DNA of 52,804 nt, taken from positions 1 to 52,804 of the forward strand of contig JALSHZ010000103.1 in the NCBI GenBank assembly GCA_026981985.1, given 5' to 3'. The translations under genes and the position numbers were made by a program. The notes below the pieces were generated by a model, which ran no database searches, was not told where the DNA came from, and saw only the letters and a program-made list of their open reading frames with translations. Origin of the DNA: Gammaproteobacteria bacterium (GTDB lineage Bacteria > Pseudomonadota > Gammaproteobacteria > UWMA-0217). This document shows positions 34,370 through 47,351 of this stretch, piece by piece. Every line of letters begins with the position of its first letter. The stretch's first letter is position 1.

Positions 34370-36313
34370 CTAAACCTGCCCGGCAGGATCTCCAATCGCG
34401 CCGCCCTTGTCCTTGCCGTCCTTTGTATCGGATGCTTTGGCGTCACCACCCTGGCGGCTTTCCGGAGAGCCGGAATCATCATCGTCGCTGGTCCAGTCGG
34501 CTGGCGGCCCTGGCTCACGCCCTTCCATGATGGCGTCGATCTGATCAGCGTCGATGGTTTCGTACTTCATCAGCGCTTCCGCCATCTTGTGCAGCTTATC
34601 GATATTCTCTTCGAGAATCTGCTTCGCCCGAGCGTAGTTGGTGTCGATGACGTGGCGTATCTCCTCGTCGATCAGGTGCGTCGTCTCATCCGACATCGCC
34701 TTGTGCTGGGTTACCGAGCGGCCGAGGAAAACCTCGCCTTCCTCTTCCGAATAGGTCAATGGCCCGAGTTTCTCCGACAAGCCCCAACGGGTCACCATAT
34801 TGCGTGCAATATCGGTAGCGCGTTCGATGTCGTTGGAAGCGCCGGTGGTGACGTAGTCCGCACCAAAAATCAGCTCTTCCGCGATGCGGCCACCAAACAG
34901 GCTTGAGATCTGACTATTGAGATGGCGCTTGCTATGGCTGTAGCGATCCTCTTCGGGAAGAAACATCGTCACACCCAATGCGCGTCCACGAGGAATAATA
35001 CTGACCTTATAGACCGGATCATGATCCGGCACCAGGCGGCCAACGATCGCGTGCCCGGCCTCGTGGTAAGCGGTGAGTTTCTTCTCATCCTCTTTCATGA
35101 CCATGGAACGGCGCTCGGCACCCATCATGATCTTGTCCTTGGCCTTCTCGAAGTCCTCCATATCGACGGTCTTCTTGTTGGCCCGCGCGGCGAAAAGCGC
35201 CGCCTCGTTGACGAGGTTGGCCAGGTCGGCACCGGAGAAGCCGGGTGTGCCACGCGCGATCAACGACGGCTTGACGTTGTCGCCCAACGGCACCTTGCGC
35301 ATGTGAACCTTGAGGATCTGCTCGCGACCACGCACATCGGGCAATGGCACAACGACTTGTCGATCGAACCGTCCTGGTCGCAGCAACGCCGGATCAAGCA
35401 CATCGGGGCGGTTGGTGGCAGCGATGACGATGACGCCTTCCTTGCCGTCGAAGCCGTCCATTTCAACCAACAACTGATTGAGTGTCTGTTCACGCTCATC
35501 GTGACCACCGCCCAGACCGGCACCACGATGACGACCTACCGCATCGATCTCGTCGATGAAGATGATGCAAGGCGCATGTTTCTTCGCCTGCTCGAACATG
35601 TCGCGGACCCGCGAGGCACCGACGCCGACGAACATCTCGACGAAATCAGAACCTGAGATGCTGAAGAACGGCACTTTGGCCTCACCAGCGATTGCTTTTG
35701 CAAGCAATGTCTTACCGGTACCGGGTGAACCGACCATCAACACGCCGCGAGGAATCTGACCACCGAGTTTCTGGAACTTGCCGGGGTCGCGCAGGAACTC
35801 GACGAGTTCGGAGACTTCTTCCTTGGCTTCTTCACAGCCGGCAACGTCGTTGAAAGAGACCTTGATCTGGTCTTCCCCCATCAACCGCGCCTTGCTCTTG
35901 CCGAAGGACATCGCTCCACGACCGCCCCCGCCGCCCTGCATCTGGCGCAGAAAAAAGACCCAGACGCCAATCAACAACAACATCGGGAACCAGCTGATCA
36001 GAATATCGAGCAACAGCGAGCGCTGCTGCGGTGGACTGGCCACAATCTCGACGTTATTGGCCAGCAGGTCATTGACCATCTCCGGATCATCCGGCGTATA
36101 GGTCGTAAACCGCTCACCATTGACAGTGATGCCCTCTACCTGGCGACCGTCGATATGAACGGTTTTCACCCTGCCCTGTTTCACCTCAGAGATGAACTGG
36201 GTATAGGACAACCCGGTCGTTGGCGAAGTCTGGTGGTTGAAGCCGTTGAATACTGACATCAGTACCACCGCGATCACCACCCATAAAATCAGGTTTTTTA
36301 CCAAATCATTCAA
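34370..36313 (-). CDS. ftsH: ATP-dependent zinc metalloprotease FtsH
   Basis: FtsH degrades unstable membrane and cytosolic proteins (in E. coli, LpxC and sigma-32). The 647-residue protein has two N-terminal membrane segments (residues about 5-23 and 95-115), Walker [14 protein letters not shown], Walker [13 protein letters not shown], the second region of homology, and the zinc-protease HEAGH near residue 410. The start is a TTG at 36313 with GAGG 8 nt upstream, giving the family-like [10 protein letters not shown] start. It follows rlmE by about 110 bp. Confidence 0.97.
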   Translation of the reverse strand: MNDLVKNLILWVVIAVVLMSVFNGFNHQTSPTTGLSYTQFISEVKQGRVKTVHIDGRQVEGITVNGERFTTYTPDDPEMVNDLLANNVEIVASPPQQRSLLLDILISWFPMLLLIGVWVFFLRQMQGGGGGRGAMSFGKSKARLMGEDQIKVSFNDVAGCEEAKEEVSELVEFLRDPGKFQKLGGQIPRGVLMVGSPGTGKTLLAKAIAGEAKVPFFSISGSDFVEMFVGVGASRVRDMFEQAKKHAPCIIFIDEIDAVGRHRGAGLGGGHDEREQTLNQLLVEMDGFDGKEGVIVIAATNRPDVLDPALLRPGRFDRQVVVPLPDVRGREQILKVHMRKVPLGDNVKPSLIARGTPGFSGADLANLVNEAALFAARANKKTVDMEDFEKAKDKIMMGAERRSMVMKEDEKKLTAYHEAGHAIVGRLVPDHDPVYKVSIIPRGRALGVTMFLPEEDRYSHSKRHLNSQISSLFGGRIAEELIFGADYVTTGASNDIERATDIARNMVTRWGLSEKLGPLTYSEEEGEVFLGRSVTQHKAMSDETTHLIDEEIRHVIDTNYARAKQILEENIDKLHKMAEALMKYETIDADQIDAIMEGREPGPPADWTSDDDDSGSPESRQGGDAKASDTKDGKDKGGAIGDPAGQV

Positions 36314-36426
36314 AGCCGAATCCTCAATCAGGCCAATATTCGTACAGCAACCGGGCATGCAACATCAGTTCTCGGAACCGTTGCGCAAGCAGGCATTCAC
36401 CTCCCGACATACTGTATCCAACCATA

Positions 36427-37050
36427 CTACAGTTTAAATCCACGAGCCAATGCATAGACCTCACGACTTCGAGGACGTGATGCCTTTGGTTTGCGTACCG
36501 TCACCGTTGCGAATTTCTGCCGTAGATCCCGGCAATAGTCGTCAAAGCCCTCCCCTTGGAACAGCTTGACGAGAAACCCACCCTGCGGTGCCAACACACG
36601 CTCCGCCAAATCCAGCGCCAACTCGGCCAGATACATTGCCCGCGGTAAGTCCACCGCAGCGTTACCACTCATATTGGGGGCCATATCCGAAATCACAAAA
36701 CCAGCCTTACTCTCACCAAGGGTTTCAAGGATTCGCCCCAACACCGCGTGCTCCGTAAAATCGCCCTGCACGAAGCTCACATCGGGTAGCGGATCCATCG
36801 GCAGAATGTCACTGGCAATCACCTTTACAGCACCATCATAGTGACGCGACAGGTACTCGCTCCAGCTCCCGGGCGCGGCACCAAGATCGACAACCTGCAT
36901 CCCGTGCCTGAACAAATGGTAACGTTCATCCAGCTCCTTGAGCTTGTAGACCGCCCGCCCGCGGTAGCCTTCCTGCTGCGCGCGCTGCACGAATTCATCC
37001 GCGAAATGCTCATCCAACCAACGGCGGCTGCTTTTCGTTATCTTTGCCAT
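36427..37050 (-). CDS. rlmE: 23S rRNA 2'-O-ribose U2552 methyltransferase RlmE (RrmJ/FtsJ)
   Basis: RlmE methylates U2552 in the A-loop of 23S rRNA. The 207-residue protein has [45 protein letters not shown] (SAM), [14 protein letters not shown] and [14 protein letters not shown], covering the catalytic K-D-K-E set. The ATG at 37050 starts the conserved [11 protein letters not shown]; the longer open frame upstream is not conserved. It is divergent from yhbY by 22 bp, a conserved arrangement. Confidence 0.97.
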   Translation of the reverse strand: MAKITKSSRRWLDEHFADEFVQRAQQEGYRGRAVYKLKELDERYHLFRHGMQVVDLGAAPGSWSEYLSRHYDGAVKVIASDILPMDPLPDVSFVQGDFTEHAVLGRILETLGESKAGFVISDMAPNMSGNAAVDLPRAMYLAELALDLAERVLAPQGGFLVKLFQGEGFDDYCRDLRQKFATVTVRKPKASRPRSREVYALARGFKL

Positions 37051-37072
37051 GAAAAATCCGTACAATGGGACG

Positions 37073-37372
37073 ATGAAGAAAAAACCACTGAGCAACAAGC
37101 AGAAGAAACGTCTGAAAGGTCTCGGGCATGCGTTACGCCCCGTCGTCATGATTGCCGATCAAGGTCTCAAGGAGACGGTGATCGGCGCGACCGAAGAGGC
37201 GCTCGACACCCACGAGCTGATCAAGGTGAAGGTGCGTGCAGACGACCGTGAAGCAAGAGATGAACTACTGCACGCACTGTGCGAACAAACCGGGGCCGAC
37301 ATGATTTCGCAGATTGGCTTCACCGCACTGCTGTTTCGGCGCAACACGAAGAAACCCGTTATCGAACTTTGA
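37073..37372 (+). CDS. yhbY: Ribosome assembly RNA-binding protein YhbY (CRM domain)
   Basis: This 99-residue CRM-domain protein associates with pre-50S particles. It shows [32 protein letters not shown], then HELIKVKV and the GxxG-type end. The ATG at 37073 gives the usual length of about 97-99; an upstream in-frame ATG at 37049 would overlap the rlmE start codon. Confidence 0.92.
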   Translation: MKKKPLSNKQKKRLKGLGHALRPVVMIADQGLKETVIGATEEALDTHELIKVKVRADDREARDELLHALCEQTGADMISQIGFTALLFRRNTKKPVIEL

Positions 37373-37409
37373 AGCGGGCTGACAAATAACCGCTATCCCC
37401 AGATCAACG

Positions 37410-37886
37410 TCAGATATATTTCACCTCGACGATCTCGTATTCGATGATACCGCTTGGCGCTTGCACCTCGGCAATATCACCCTCTTCCTTGCCGATCAGC
37501 GCTCTGGCAATGGGTGATGTAATCGAAATCTTGCCTTGCTCGATATCGGCCTCGTCCTCACCGACGATCTGGTAGGTCACTTCGCGCTCGTCATCCAGCG
37601 CCACCAGATCGACCGTCACACCGAATACCACGCGACCACTGTTGTCCAGTTTGGTGACATCGATGATCTGGGCGAAGGAGAGTTTCGACTCAATCTCCTT
37701 GATCCGCCCTTCGATAAAGCTCTGTTGCTCGCGAGCAGCGTGATATTCGGCATTCTCTTTCAGATCACCGTGTTCGCGTGCCTCGGCAATGGCGGCGATC
37801 ACCTTGGGCCGCTCGACCTGCTTGAGCTGCTGCAGTTCAGACTTGAGTTTTTCCGCGCCTTGGACGGTCAGTGGTACCTTGTTCAT
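37410..37886 (-). CDS. greA: Transcription elongation factor GreA
   Basis: GreA stimulates transcript cleavage by stalled RNA polymerase. The 158-residue protein has the N-terminal coiled-coil with tip acidic residues in [23 protein letters not shown] and a C-terminal FKBP-like domain ending [10 protein letters not shown]. It overlaps the carB stop (ATGA); carAB-greA is a common gammaproteobacterial order. Confidence 0.97.
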   Translation of the reverse strand: MNKVPLTVQGAEKLKSELQQLKQVERPKVIAAIAEAREHGDLKENAEYHAAREQQSFIEGRIKEIESKLSFAQIIDVTKLDNSGRVVFGVTVDLVALDDEREVTYQIVGEDEADIEQGKISITSPIARALIGKEEGDIAEVQAPSGIIEYEIVEVKYI

Positions 37887-40800
37887 GTTACTTCCTTATG
37901 CAGATCCTGCAGTCGATAGACATTGAGTTCCTTTTCCCGGCGATGACGTATGGCCTCGCAGGTTGCCAGGCCGCCAGAGATCGTCGTGGTACAGACAACC
38001 TTGTTTTGTAACGCCTGGCGACGAATGGTGAAGGAATCGGCAATGGACTGGGTTCCCTCAGTGGTATTGACAACGAGATCGATCTCGCCATCGATGATCT
38101 TGTCGACGATATGTGGCCGGCCTTCAAACACCTTGTTCACCACCTCGCAATCGATACCCGCCTGCTGAATCGCACGCGCCGTACCGCGGGTCGCTACGAC
38201 CCGGAAGCCGAGATCAATGAGCTGGCGGGCAACCTCTACCGAACCTTCGCGGTCGGTATCGCGCACGCTGATAAACGCCGTGCCCGATTCGGGCAAAATC
38301 GAGCCGGTCGCCAACTGAGACTTGTAGTAAGCCTCGGCAAAGCTACGCCCGACGCCCATGACCTCACCGGTTGATTTCATCTCCGGCCCGAGAATGGGGT
38401 CGACATCCTGAAATTTCAAAAACGGGAACACCGCCTCTTTCACCGAAAAATATTCGGGAACGACTGTTTCCGGGATCTTTTGTTCAGCCAGGGTTTTCCC
38501 CGCCATGCAGCGTGCCGCAATCTTCGCCACCGGCAGGCCGATCGCCTTGGAAACATAAGGCACGGTGCGTGACGCACGAGGGTTGACCTCCAACACGTAG
38601 ATATTGTCACCCTGTATCGCGAACTGGGTGTTCATCAATCCGACGACCTTGAGGCCGTGCGCCATCTTGGCGACCTGCTCGCGCAACGCCGCCTGCTGCT
38701 CGCTGCTCAACGAAAATGGCGGCAGCGAACAGGCCGAATCACCAGAATGGACGCCCGCCTGCTCGATATGCTGCATGATACCGGCGACAAACACATCCTT
38801 GCCATCGCAGACGGCATCCACATCCACTTCAATAGCCTGATCGAGGAAGTGATCGAGCAACACTGGGGCGTCATTCGACACCTGCACCGCCTCGCGCATA
38901 TAACGCTTCAGATCGCTTTCTTCGTAGACGATCTCCATTGCCCGACCGCCAAGCACATAGGAAGGCCGAACCACCAGCGGATAACCCACTTCGTCCGCAC
39001 CGGCAATCGCCTCTTCGAGCGAGCGCGCGGTCATGTTCGGCGGCTGGCGCAGGCCGAGTTTTTCGATCAAAGCCTGAAAGCGCTCCCGGTCTTCGGCAAG
39101 GTCAATGGAATCGGGGCTGGTGCCGATGATCGGAACGCCCGCCGCTTCCAGATCACGCGCCAGCTTCAGCGGGGTTTGGCCGCCATACTGCACGATCACA
39201 CCTTTAGGTTTTTCGGCATCGACGATTTCCAGCACGTCTTCCAGCGTCAGCGGCTCGAAATAAAGCCGGTCCGAAGTGTCATAATCGGTCGATACCGTTT
39301 CCGGGTTGCAGTTGACCATAATGGTCTCGAAGCCGTCCTCCCGCATCGACAGCGCGGCATGAACACAGCAGTAATCGAATTCAATACCCTGGCCAATCCG
39401 GTTGGGGCCACCACCGAGCACCATGATCTTGTCACGATCGGTTGGTTCCGCCTCGCACTCCTCGTCGTAGCTCGAATACATATAAGCGGTATTGGTGGCA
39501 AACTCCGCCGCACAGGTATCAACACGCTTGTAAATCGGACGAACTCCCAGCGAATGACGATGCGCGCGAAACGTATGTTCCGAAACGCCCAGCAGTTTGG
39601 CCAGCCGGCGATCGGCAAAGCCCTTGCGCTTCATCGTTCTGAGCTGGTCGGCATCGACCATGCCCAAGGCCTGCTGGGCGAAATCCTTTTCGTGCAGGAT
39701 CAGATCCTCGATCTGCGCCAGAAACCACGGATCGATGCTGGTGGCGTCGAACACCTCCTGCTGAGTCAAGCCGGCACGGAAGGCATCGCCGACATACCAA
39801 AGGCGCTCCGGCCCGGTGCCGCTCAAGGCCGCACGAATCTGTTCCAGCGCGCCATCACTATTGAGATCGACCATTTCGTCGAAACCGTCCGAGCCGGTCT
39901 CCAGCCCGCGCATGGCTTTTTGTAACGACTCCTGGAAGGTACGCCCCATCGCCATGACTTCGCCGACAGATTTCATTTGCGTGCCCAGCTCGGCCTTGGC
40001 CTGGGGGAATTTTTCGAAGGTGAAGCGTGGAATCTTGGTGACGATATAGTCGATCGACGGCTCGAACGACGCCGGCGTGGCGCCGCCGGTGATCTCGTTG
40101 CGCAGCTCGTCGAGGGTATAGCCGACGGCCAGTTTTGCCGCCACCTTGGCAATCGGGAAGCCGGTCGCTTTCGATGCCAATGCCGACGAGCGCGACACCC
40201 GCGGATTCATCTCGATGACGATCAGACGGCCATCTTGCGGGTTCACCGAAAATTGGACATTCGATCCGCCGGTATCGACGCCGATCTTGCGCAGCACCGC
40301 CAACGACGCATCACGCATGATCTGATATTCCTTGTCGGTCAGCGTCTGCGCCGGTGCAATGGTGATCGAATCGCCGGTATGGATGCCCATTGGATCGAGG
40401 TTTTCGATCGAGCAGATGATGATGCAGTTATCGTTGCGATCCCGCACCACCTCCATTTCGAATTCCTTCCAGCCGAGCAGCGACTCTTCCAGCAGCACCT
40501 CGGTGGTTGGTGACAGGTCGAGACCGCGCTCGACGATATCCATGAACTCGGCCTTGTTGTAGGCAATGCCGCCGCCGCTGCCACCCATGGTGAACGAGGG
40601 CCGGATAATGATCGGAAAACCAATCTTGCGCTGCGCTTCCAGCGCCTCATCCATCGAGTGCGCGATCTCGGCGCGGGCGGATTCAAGGCCAATTTCGTCC
40701 ATCGCCTTGCGGAAGCGCTCTCGATCCTCGGCCATGTCGATAGCATCCGGCGTCGCACCGATCATCTCTACACCGTGTTTTTCCAGCACACCGTGCTTGA

Positions 40801-41107
40801 TCAAATCCATGGCACAGTTGAGCGCCGTCTGCCCACCCATCGTCGGCAAAATGGCATCGGGCCGCTCCTGCTCGATGATCTTTTCCACCGCTTCCCAGAC
40901 CACCGGCTCGATATAGACCGCATCGGCCATCTCGGGGTCGGTCATGATCGTCGCCGGGTTGGAGTTGACCAGAATGACGCGATAACCCTCCTCGCGGAGA
41001 GCCTTGCAGGCCTGAGCGCCGGAGTAGTCGAACTCGCAGGCCTGACCGATGACGATCGGGCCGGCGCCGATGATCAGGATGCTTTTGATATCGTTACGTT
41101 TTGGCAT
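37883..41107 (-). CDS. carB: Carbamoyl-phosphate synthase large subunit
   Basis: CarB makes carbamoyl phosphate from bicarbonate, ATP and ammonia supplied by CarA, feeding pyrimidine and arginine synthesis. The 1074-residue protein has the two homologous ATP-grasp halves (first half starting [24 protein letters not shown], second half [22 protein letters not shown] near residue 560) and a C-terminal allosteric MGS-like domain. It lies 9 bp after carA. Confidence 0.98.
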   Translation of the reverse strand: MPKRNDIKSILIIGAGPIVIGQACEFDYSGAQACKALREEGYRVILVNSNPATIMTDPEMADAVYIEPVVWEAVEKIIEQERPDAILPTMGGQTALNCAMDLIKHGVLEKHGVEMIGATPDAIDMAEDRERFRKAMDEIGLESARAEIAHSMDEALEAQRKIGFPIIIRPSFTMGGSGGGIAYNKAEFMDIVERGLDLSPTTEVLLEESLLGWKEFEMEVVRDRNDNCIIICSIENLDPMGIHTGDSITIAPAQTLTDKEYQIMRDASLAVLRKIGVDTGGSNVQFSVNPQDGRLIVIEMNPRVSRSSALASKATGFPIAKVAAKLAVGYTLDELRNEITGGATPASFEPSIDYIVTKIPRFTFEKFPQAKAELGTQMKSVGEVMAMGRTFQESLQKAMRGLETGSDGFDEMVDLNSDGALEQIRAALSGTGPERLWYVGDAFRAGLTQQEVFDATSIDPWFLAQIEDLILHEKDFAQQALGMVDADQLRTMKRKGFADRRLAKLLGVSEHTFRAHRHSLGVRPIYKRVDTCAAEFATNTAYMYSSYDEECEAEPTDRDKIMVLGGGPNRIGQGIEFDYCCVHAALSMREDGFETIMVNCNPETVSTDYDTSDRLYFEPLTLEDVLEIVDAEKPKGVIVQYGGQTPLKLARDLEAAGVPIIGTSPDSIDLAEDRERFQALIEKLGLRQPPNMTARSLEEAIAGADEVGYPLVVRPSYVLGGRAMEIVYEESDLKRYMREAVQVSNDAPVLLDHFLDQAIEVDVDAVCDGKDVFVAGIMQHIEQAGVHSGDSACSLPPFSLSSEQQAALREQVAKMAHGLKVVGLMNTQFAIQGDNIYVLEVNPRASRTVPYVSKAIGLPVAKIAARCMAGKTLAEQKIPETVVPEYFSVKEAVFPFLKFQDVDPILGPEMKSTGEVMGVGRSFAEAYYKSQLATGSILPESGTAFISVRDTDREGSVEVARQLIDLGFRVVATRGTARAIQQAGIDCEVVNKVFEGRPHIVDKIIDGEIDLVVNTTEGTQSIADSFTIRRQALQNKVVCTTTISGGLATCEAIRHRREKELNVYRLQDLHKEVT

Positions 41108-41116
41108 GGCTGGTCT

Positions 41117-42250
41117 CTATGCCCGGTAGGCTTCGATCATGCGGATGAAATCGTCGAAAAGCGGACTGACGTCGTGTGGTCCAGGGCTGGCTTCGGGGTG
41201 TCCCTGAAAGCTGAACGCGGGCTTGTCGGTACGGCGTATGCCTTGTAGCGACTGGTCGAACAGCGAACGGTGCGTTGCTTCGAGGTTGACGGGCAACGAT
41301 GTTTCATCGACAGCGAAACCGTGATTCTGGCTGCTGATCATCACCTTCGATGTAGCCAGATCCTGCACTGGGTGGTTGGCGCCATGATGGCCAAACTTCA
41401 TCTTGACAGTTTTGGCGCCACTGGCCAGCGCCAACAACTGATGGCCGAGACAGATGCCAAACACTGGCACTGAGCGTTGCAGCACTTCGTCAATCGCTTT
41501 GATGGCATAGTCGCAAGGCTCCGGGTCACCGGGACCGTTGGAGAGAAAAACACCGTCCGGATTCATCGCCAGCACCTGGCTCGCTGGCGTCTGCGCCGGC
41601 ACCACGGTGACGCGGCAGCCCCGATCGACCAGCATACGCAGAATATTTTGCTTGACGCCAAAATCCCAGGCAACGACATGCCAGCGCAGATCACGCGCCG
41701 GCTCGGGCAGGCCATCGGCGAGCGTCCAGCTACCCTGATTCCACTCGTAGGCCTCATCGACGGTAACTTGAGATGCAAGATCCATGCCCTTGAGGCCCGG
41801 AAATTCGCGCGCCATCGCAATCGCCTTGTCGGCATCGACCGTCTCGCCAGCCATCAGGCAACCGTTCTGTGCGCCTTTTTCGCGCAGAATCCGGGTCAGG
41901 CGGCGGGTATCGATATCGGCAATTGCGACAACGTGGTGCCGCTGCAGATAATCCGGCAGGCTCTCTTCGCTACGCCAGTTGCTGACGCGCAACGGCAGGT
42001 CACGAATGACCAGCCCGGAAGCATATAGCGCATCAGACTCCGCGTCCTCGGCATTGACGCCGACATTGCCGATGTGCGGATGGGTGAGAGTAACGATCTG
42101 TTGGGCGTAGGAGGGGTCAGTGAGAATCTCCTGATAACCCGTCATCGCAGTATTGAAGACCACCTCACCGGTGATCTCGCCGGAGACGCCAATCGAGCGC
42201 CCATGAAAAACGCTGCCGTCGGCAAGCGCCAACAATGCGGGTGAATTCAA
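41117..42250 (-). CDS. carA: Carbamoyl-phosphate synthase small (glutaminase) subunit
   Basis: CarA hydrolyses glutamine and channels ammonia to CarB. The 377-residue protein has [21 protein letters not shown] in the first domain and the class I amidotransferase site GPGDPEPC...[16 protein letters not shown] (Cys nucleophile) with [13 protein letters not shown] (His, Glu). The start is a TTG at 42250 with GGAGG 5 nt upstream. Confidence 0.97.
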   Translation of the reverse strand: MNSPALLALADGSVFHGRSIGVSGEITGEVVFNTAMTGYQEILTDPSYAQQIVTLTHPHIGNVGVNAEDAESDALYASGLVIRDLPLRVSNWRSEESLPDYLQRHHVVAIADIDTRRLTRILREKGAQNGCLMAGETVDADKAIAMAREFPGLKGMDLASQVTVDEAYEWNQGSWTLADGLPEPARDLRWHVVAWDFGVKQNILRMLVDRGCRVTVVPAQTPASQVLAMNPDGVFLSNGPGDPEPCDYAIKAIDEVLQRSVPVFGICLGHQLLALASGAKTVKMKFGHHGANHPVQDLATSKVMISSQNHGFAVDETSLPVNLEATHRSLFDQSLQGIRRTDKPAFSFQGHPEASPGPHDVSPLFDDFIRMIEAYRA

Positions 42251-42276
42251 GCCAACCTCCGGATTTCAGATACACA

Positions 42277-42302
42277 AACGGGATGGAACAGTCCATCCCG
42301 TT
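42277..42302 (-). terminator. Strong hairpin between dapB and carA
   Basis: AACGGGATGGA and TCCATCCCGTT form a perfect 11-bp stem with loop ACAG (on the plus strand), about 27 bp before the carA start. On the minus strand TTGTGTATC follows. It may be a terminator for dapB or an attenuator for carAB; no leader peptide was identified. Confidence 0.55.
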
Positions 42303-42404
42303 GAAATAGTGTAGTCGAACGCTTGCGCGCCCGTTTGTCGGCGAGATTCTACCTAATACCCGTGGCCTTCGCTACGGCTATCACAAATTTTCTACTCGCG
42401 CGTT

Positions 42405-43211
<807 letters not shown>

Positions 43212-44360
43212 TCAGTCCTGTTTGAACTTTGCCTTGAGTTCGTCGAAAAAGCCTTTGACGCCATCAAGCCAGCCATGCTCCTGCGGGCTGTGACGTGTGC
43301 CACCCGCTTCGAGGCTGGCGGCGAATTCTTCCAGCAGCGCCTTCTGCTCCTTGCTCAAGTTCACTGGTGTTTCAATTCGCACCTTGCAGATCAGATCGCC
43401 CACCGGGCCGCCGCGCACTGGCTTCACGCCCTTGCCACGCATGCGGAACAGCTTGCCGGTCTGGGTTTCTGCCGGCACCTTGAGCTTGATGCGACCATCG
43501 AGCGTCGGCACCTCCAACTCACCACCGAGCGTCGCGGTGGCAAAACTGATCGGCACCTCGCAGTAGAGATCATCACCATCGCGGGTAAAGAGCTTGTGTT
43601 CCTTGACCACGACCTGAACATAGAGATCGCCCGATGGGCCGCCGTTGATGCCCGCTTCGCCCTCTCCACTCAAACGTATCCGGTCACCAGTATCGACACC
43701 CGCCGGAATCTTCACCTCGAGCTTCTTGGTCACCCGCACCCGGCCTTCGCCGTGACATTTTGTGCAGGGATCGCGAATCTCCTGTCCCGTGCCCTTGCAG
43801 GTCGGGCAGGTCTGCTGCACAGAAAAGAAGCCTTGCTGCATTCGCACCTGACCGACGCCATTACAGGTGGAACAGGTGACCGGCGACGACCCTGGAGCGG
43901 CACCACTGCCGCCGCAGCTGTCGCAGGTATCCATGCGCGGAATGTCGATCACTTTCTCGATCCCGAAAACGGCTTCTTCGAGTGTCAACTCAAGATTGTA
44001 TTGCAGATCGGAACCACGGTAGACGTGCTGACGCCCACCGCCACCACCACCACCGAAGATGTCGCCGAACACATCACCAAAAATATCACTGAAGTTACCC
44101 GCGCCACGACCAAAGCCGCCGCCCCCTTGGGAAGGATCGACACCAGCATGCCCAAACTGGTCATAAGCGGCACGCTTCTGCGGGTCACTCAACACCTCAT
44201 AGGCTTCCTTGACCTCTTTGAACCGGACCTCCGCCTCAGCGTCGTCAGGATTGCGGTCCGGGTGGTATTTCATTGCCATGCGACGATAAGCTTTCTTCAG
44301 CTCCGCCTCGCTGGCATTTCTGGTAACACAAAGAACTTCGTAATAATCTGCTTTGGGCAT
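43212..44360 (-). CDS. dnaJ: Chaperone protein DnaJ
   Basis: DnaJ stimulates DnaK ATPase and delivers substrates. The 382-residue protein has a J-domain with HPD (YHPDRNPDD), a Gly/Phe-rich stretch with many GGGG runs, four CxxCxGxG zinc motifs ([33 protein letters not shown]) and the C-terminal substrate domain. It lies 163 bp after dnaK, beyond two terminator-like hairpins. Confidence 0.98.
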   Translation of the reverse strand: MPKADYYEVLCVTRNASEAELKKAYRRMAMKYHPDRNPDDAEAEVRFKEVKEAYEVLSDPQKRAAYDQFGHAGVDPSQGGGGFGRGAGNFSDIFGDVFGDIFGGGGGGGRQHVYRGSDLQYNLELTLEEAVFGIEKVIDIPRMDTCDSCGGSGAAPGSSPVTCSTCNGVGQVRMQQGFFSVQQTCPTCKGTGQEIRDPCTKCHGEGRVRVTKKLEVKIPAGVDTGDRIRLSGEGEAGINGGPSGDLYVQVVVKEHKLFTRDGDDLYCEVPISFATATLGGELEVPTLDGRIKLKVPAETQTGKLFRMRGKGVKPVRGGPVGDLICKVRIETPVNLSKEQKALLEEFAASLEAGGTRHSPQEHGWLDGVKGFFDELKAKFKQD

Positions 44361-44446
44361 GGCTTTCGACTGGCTCCCTATCCTGCTTCCGGCAATCCCC
44401 CAGATTCCAGGGCATCACCGAAACAACCGCTCAGGATAATGCAAAA

Positions 44447-44474
44447 AGGCGCTCCCCAACGGGACCGCCTGACA
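44447..44474 (-). terminator. Second terminator-like hairpin in the dnaK-dnaJ gap
   Basis: On the minus strand AGGCGGTCCCGTTGGGGAGC folds with an interrupted stem (GGCG-TCCC/GGGA-CGCC) and runs into TTTTTGC. It is about 10 bp beyond the dnaK terminator. Part of the dnaK message may read through to dnaJ. Confidence 0.55.
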
Positions 44475-44480
44475 ACACAC

Positions 44481-44514
44481 AAAAAAAGCGGGACAGGAAT
44501 CACCCTGCCCCGCT
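44481..44514 (-). terminator. Rho-independent terminator of dnaK
   Basis: On the minus strand AGCGGGGCAGG...CCTGTCCCGCT forms a stem of 10 to 11 bp with one mismatch and is followed by a run of 7 T. It starts about 10 bp after the dnaK stop. Confidence 0.8.
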
Positions 44515-44523
44515 CTCGTACAC

Positions 44524-46455
44524 TTACTTCTTATCGTCGACTTCTTCGAACTCGGCGTCGACCACATCGTCGTCTGCCGCTGCCGAACCACCGCTCTGGT
44601 CAGCCGCTGCTTCTGCGCCGGCGCCTGCTTGGGCGCCTTGATCGGCATAGGCCTTTTCCGCCAGTTTGCCGGAAGCTTCCGCAAGCTTTTGCGTCTTGGC
44701 TTCGATGTCGTCCTTGTCGTCGCCTTTGACCGCTTCCTTCAACGCTTCGAGCGCCGATTCGATGGCGGACTTCTCGCCGGCATCCACCTTGTCACCCAAA
44801 TCCTTCAGCGACTTTTCGGTGGCATGAATCAGCGAGTCAGCCGTGTTGCGCGCCGTGACCAGTTCGTGGAACTTCTTGTCTTCCTCGGCATGCGCTTCGG
44901 CATCCTTGACCATCTTTTCGATCTCTTCCTCGGACAGGCCGCTCGACGCCTTGATCACGATCGACTGCTCCTTGCCGGTCGCCTTGTCCTTCGCCGACAC
45001 ATGCATGATGCCGTTGGCGTCGATATCGAAGGTCACCTCGATCTGCGGCACGCCGCGCGGTGCTGGCGGAATATCGGTCAGATCGAAACGACCCAGCGAC
45101 TTGTTCGCCGACGCCTGCTCACGCTCACCCTGGAGAATGTGCAGCGTCACCGCGGTCTGGTTGTCATCGGCCGTCGAGAAGATCTGCGTTGCCTTGGTCG
45201 GGATCGTAGTGTTCTTCTCAATCAGCTTGGTCATGACACCACCCATGGTCTCCAGACCCAGGCTCAAAGGTGTTACGTCGAGCAGCAGCACGTCCTTGAC
45301 ATCACCACCGAGTACACCGCCCTGGATTGCGGCACCCACGGCAACCGCCTCGTCAGGATTGACATCCTTGCGCGGCTCCTTGCCAAAGAATTCCTTCACG
45401 GCTTCCTGCACTGCTGGCATCCGCGTCTGACCACCCACCAGGATGACCTCATCGATCTCCGAAGCCGACACACCCGCGTCTTTGAGCGCAATCTTGCAGG
45501 GCTCAATGGTGCGTTTGACCAGGTCCTCGACCAGCGACTCGAACTTGGCGCGGCTCACCTTCATGTTGAGGTGCTTCGGCCCGCTCTGGTCGGCGGTGAT
45601 ATACGGCAGGTTCACATCGGTCTGCTGGGTTGATGACAGCTCGATCTTGGCCTTCTCGGCCGCCTCTTTCAGGCGTTGCAGCGCCAGCGGATCGTTGTGC
45701 AAATCCATGCCGGTGTCTTTCTTGAACTCATCCGCCAGATAGTCGATCAGGCGCATGTCGAAGTCCTCACCACCGAGGAAGGTATCACCGTTGGTCGACA
45801 ACACCTCGAACTGATGCTCGCCGTCGATCTCGGCGATTTCGATGATCGAGATATCGAAGGTGCCACCACCGAGGTCATAGACCGCGACCTTGGCATCGCC
45901 ACTCTTCTTGTCCATGCCATAAGCCAGCGCAGCTGCCGTCGGCTCGTTGATGATGCGCTTGACATCCAGACCGGCGATCTTGCCTGCATCTTTGGTTGCC
46001 TGGCGCTGTGAATCGTTGAAGTAGGCCGGAACGGTGATAACCGCTTCGGTGACTTCCTCGCCGAGATAATCTTCAGCGGTTTTCTTCATCTTCTGCAAGA
46101 TACGCGCGGAAATCTCCTGCGGCGCCATCTTCTTGCCGTTGACCTCAACCCAGGCGTCGCCATTGTCCGCCTTGACGATCTTGTACGGCACCAGCTCGAT
46201 GTCCTTTTGCACCGCTTCCTCGTCGAACTTGCGCCCGATCAGGCGCTTGACCGCATAAACCGTATTGTGCGGATTGGTGACTGCCTGACGCTTGGCCGGC
46301 TGACCAACCAGGACTTCACCATCGTCGGCAAAAGCCACGACCGAAGGCGTCGTGCGATCGCCTTCCGCATTTTCGATAACCTTGGGCTTATCCCCCTCCA
46401 TCACTGCCACGCAGGAATTGGTGGTTCCCAGGTCGATACCAATAATCTTTCCCAT
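44524..46455 (-). CDS. dnaK: Chaperone DnaK (Hsp70)
   Basis: DnaK is the Hsp70 chaperone. The 643-residue protein has the phosphate loops [16 protein letters not shown] and [15 protein letters not shown], and [13 protein letters not shown]. The substrate-binding domain follows and the C-terminus ends in EFEEVDDKK. Its own sigma-32 promoter lies at 46495-46522, about 40 bp upstream. Confidence 0.98.
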   Translation of the reverse strand: MGKIIGIDLGTTNSCVAVMEGDKPKVIENAEGDRTTPSVVAFADDGEVLVGQPAKRQAVTNPHNTVYAVKRLIGRKFDEEAVQKDIELVPYKIVKADNGDAWVEVNGKKMAPQEISARILQKMKKTAEDYLGEEVTEAVITVPAYFNDSQRQATKDAGKIAGLDVKRIINEPTAAALAYGMDKKSGDAKVAVYDLGGGTFDISIIEIAEIDGEHQFEVLSTNGDTFLGGEDFDMRLIDYLADEFKKDTGMDLHNDPLALQRLKEAAEKAKIELSSTQQTDVNLPYITADQSGPKHLNMKVSRAKFESLVEDLVKRTIEPCKIALKDAGVSASEIDEVILVGGQTRMPAVQEAVKEFFGKEPRKDVNPDEAVAVGAAIQGGVLGGDVKDVLLLDVTPLSLGLETMGGVMTKLIEKNTTIPTKATQIFSTADDNQTAVTLHILQGEREQASANKSLGRFDLTDIPPAPRGVPQIEVTFDIDANGIMHVSAKDKATGKEQSIVIKASSGLSEEEIEKMVKDAEAHAEEDKKFHELVTARNTADSLIHATEKSLKDLGDKVDAGEKSAIESALEALKEAVKGDDKDDIEAKTQKLAEASGKLAEKAYADQGAQAGAGAEAAADQSGGSAAADDDVVDAEFEEVDDKK

Positions 46456-46494
46456 CTGTAAACTCCGTATGCTCTTGTATTTTGTTGGTTAGGG

Positions 46495-46522
46495 ATATGG
46501 GGGCGTTGATAGTCAGTTCAAG
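46495..46522 (-). promoter_or_regulatory. Sigma-32 heat-shock promoter for dnaK
   Basis: On the minus strand CTTGAA (46517-46522) and CCCCATAT (46495-46502) are separated by 14 nt. This is an almost perfect match to the RpoH consensus CTTGAAA-N13/15-CCCCATNT. It lies between grpE and dnaK. Confidence 0.85.
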
Positions 46523-46585
46523 CCCCGGAGCAAAAAAACCGTCAGATCAAACCCCATCTTGCCCCTGATGCCGATATCTCGCGGC

Positions 46586-47158
46586 TTAGCCTTCCTTCGA
46601 TACCATGACCATCGCCGGGCGCACCAGACGATCGTTCAGCAGGTATCCTTTCTGCATGACCGCGGTGACGGTATTTGGCGGCACCTCAGTGCTGGGCTGC
46701 ATCGACATGGCCTGATGCAGCTGCGGGTCGAAGGCCTCCCCGGTAGGATCAACCGGCTCGACGCCGTGCTTTTTCAACGCATCGAGGAACATCTTCAGCG
46801 TCAACTCGATGCCTTCGCGAATCTTGTCGGCATCGGCATTCTCCGCCGCCGCAACCAGCCCCATCTCAAGGCTGTCAACCACCGGCAGCAAATCGCCCAC
46901 GAATTTCTCCAGCGCGTACTTGTGCGCATTCTGCACATCACGTTCCGCCCGTTTGCGGGTGTTGTCCTGCTCAGCCTGAGCGCGGAGCACACGCTGCCAG
47001 TATTCGTCGACTTTGGCCTGTGCCTCAGTGAGTTCCTCTTTCAGGCGGCTGAGTTCGGCCTCCGGATCCGGCGTCTCCTGAGTCGCATCAGGACCATCCT
47101 CCATTCCATCCGGCACAGGCTGTTCAACCGTATCCTCCAGATTCTGTTTTTCGCGCAT
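46586..47158 (-). CDS. grpE: Nucleotide exchange factor GrpE
   Basis: GrpE exchanges ADP for ATP on DnaK. The 190-residue protein has a long acidic coiled-coil N-terminus, then [28 protein letters not shown] and the beta-wing domain ending [17 protein letters not shown]. It lies in hrcA-grpE-dnaK-dnaJ order. Confidence 0.97.
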   Translation of the reverse strand: MREKQNLEDTVEQPVPDGMEDGPDATQETPDPEAELSRLKEELTEAQAKVDEYWQRVLRAQAEQDNTRKRAERDVQNAHKYALEKFVGDLLPVVDSLEMGLVAAAENADADKIREGIELTLKMFLDALKKHGVEPVDPTGEAFDPQLHQAMSMQPSTEVPPNTVTAVMQKGYLLNDRLVRPAMVMVSKEG

Positions 47159-47323
47159 GAATCACTCCGTCTGTTCAAATTGGCGCCGAAAGCCAACCCC
47201 GGCAACGAGGCCATGTATATAGGGCTTTCGAACAAAAAACGACAAAAATCCCGGATCGCGAGGATACAGGATTCCCTCAGCAATGGCCTGCCGCAAGGGA
47301 GCCATTACCGGAAACTTCGGGGA

Positions 47324-47351
47324 CGATGGGGGTAATCAGCGGGAATTCAAG
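47324..47351 (-). promoter_or_regulatory. Sigma-32 heat-shock promoter for grpE
   Basis: On the minus strand CTTGAA (47346-47351) and CCCCATCG (47324-47331) are separated by 14 nt, the same geometry as the dnaK promoter. It overlaps the last codons of hrcA, about 165 bp before grpE. Confidence 0.75.

Noticed and set aside
38657-39925. A 422-codon open frame on the plus strand inside carB
   Set aside because: It is a shadow of carB, which is complete and strongly conserved.
43275-44729. A 484-codon open frame on the plus strand across dnaJ and the end of dnaK
   Set aside because: It is antisense to dnaJ with repetitive composition from the glycine-rich region; not a gene.
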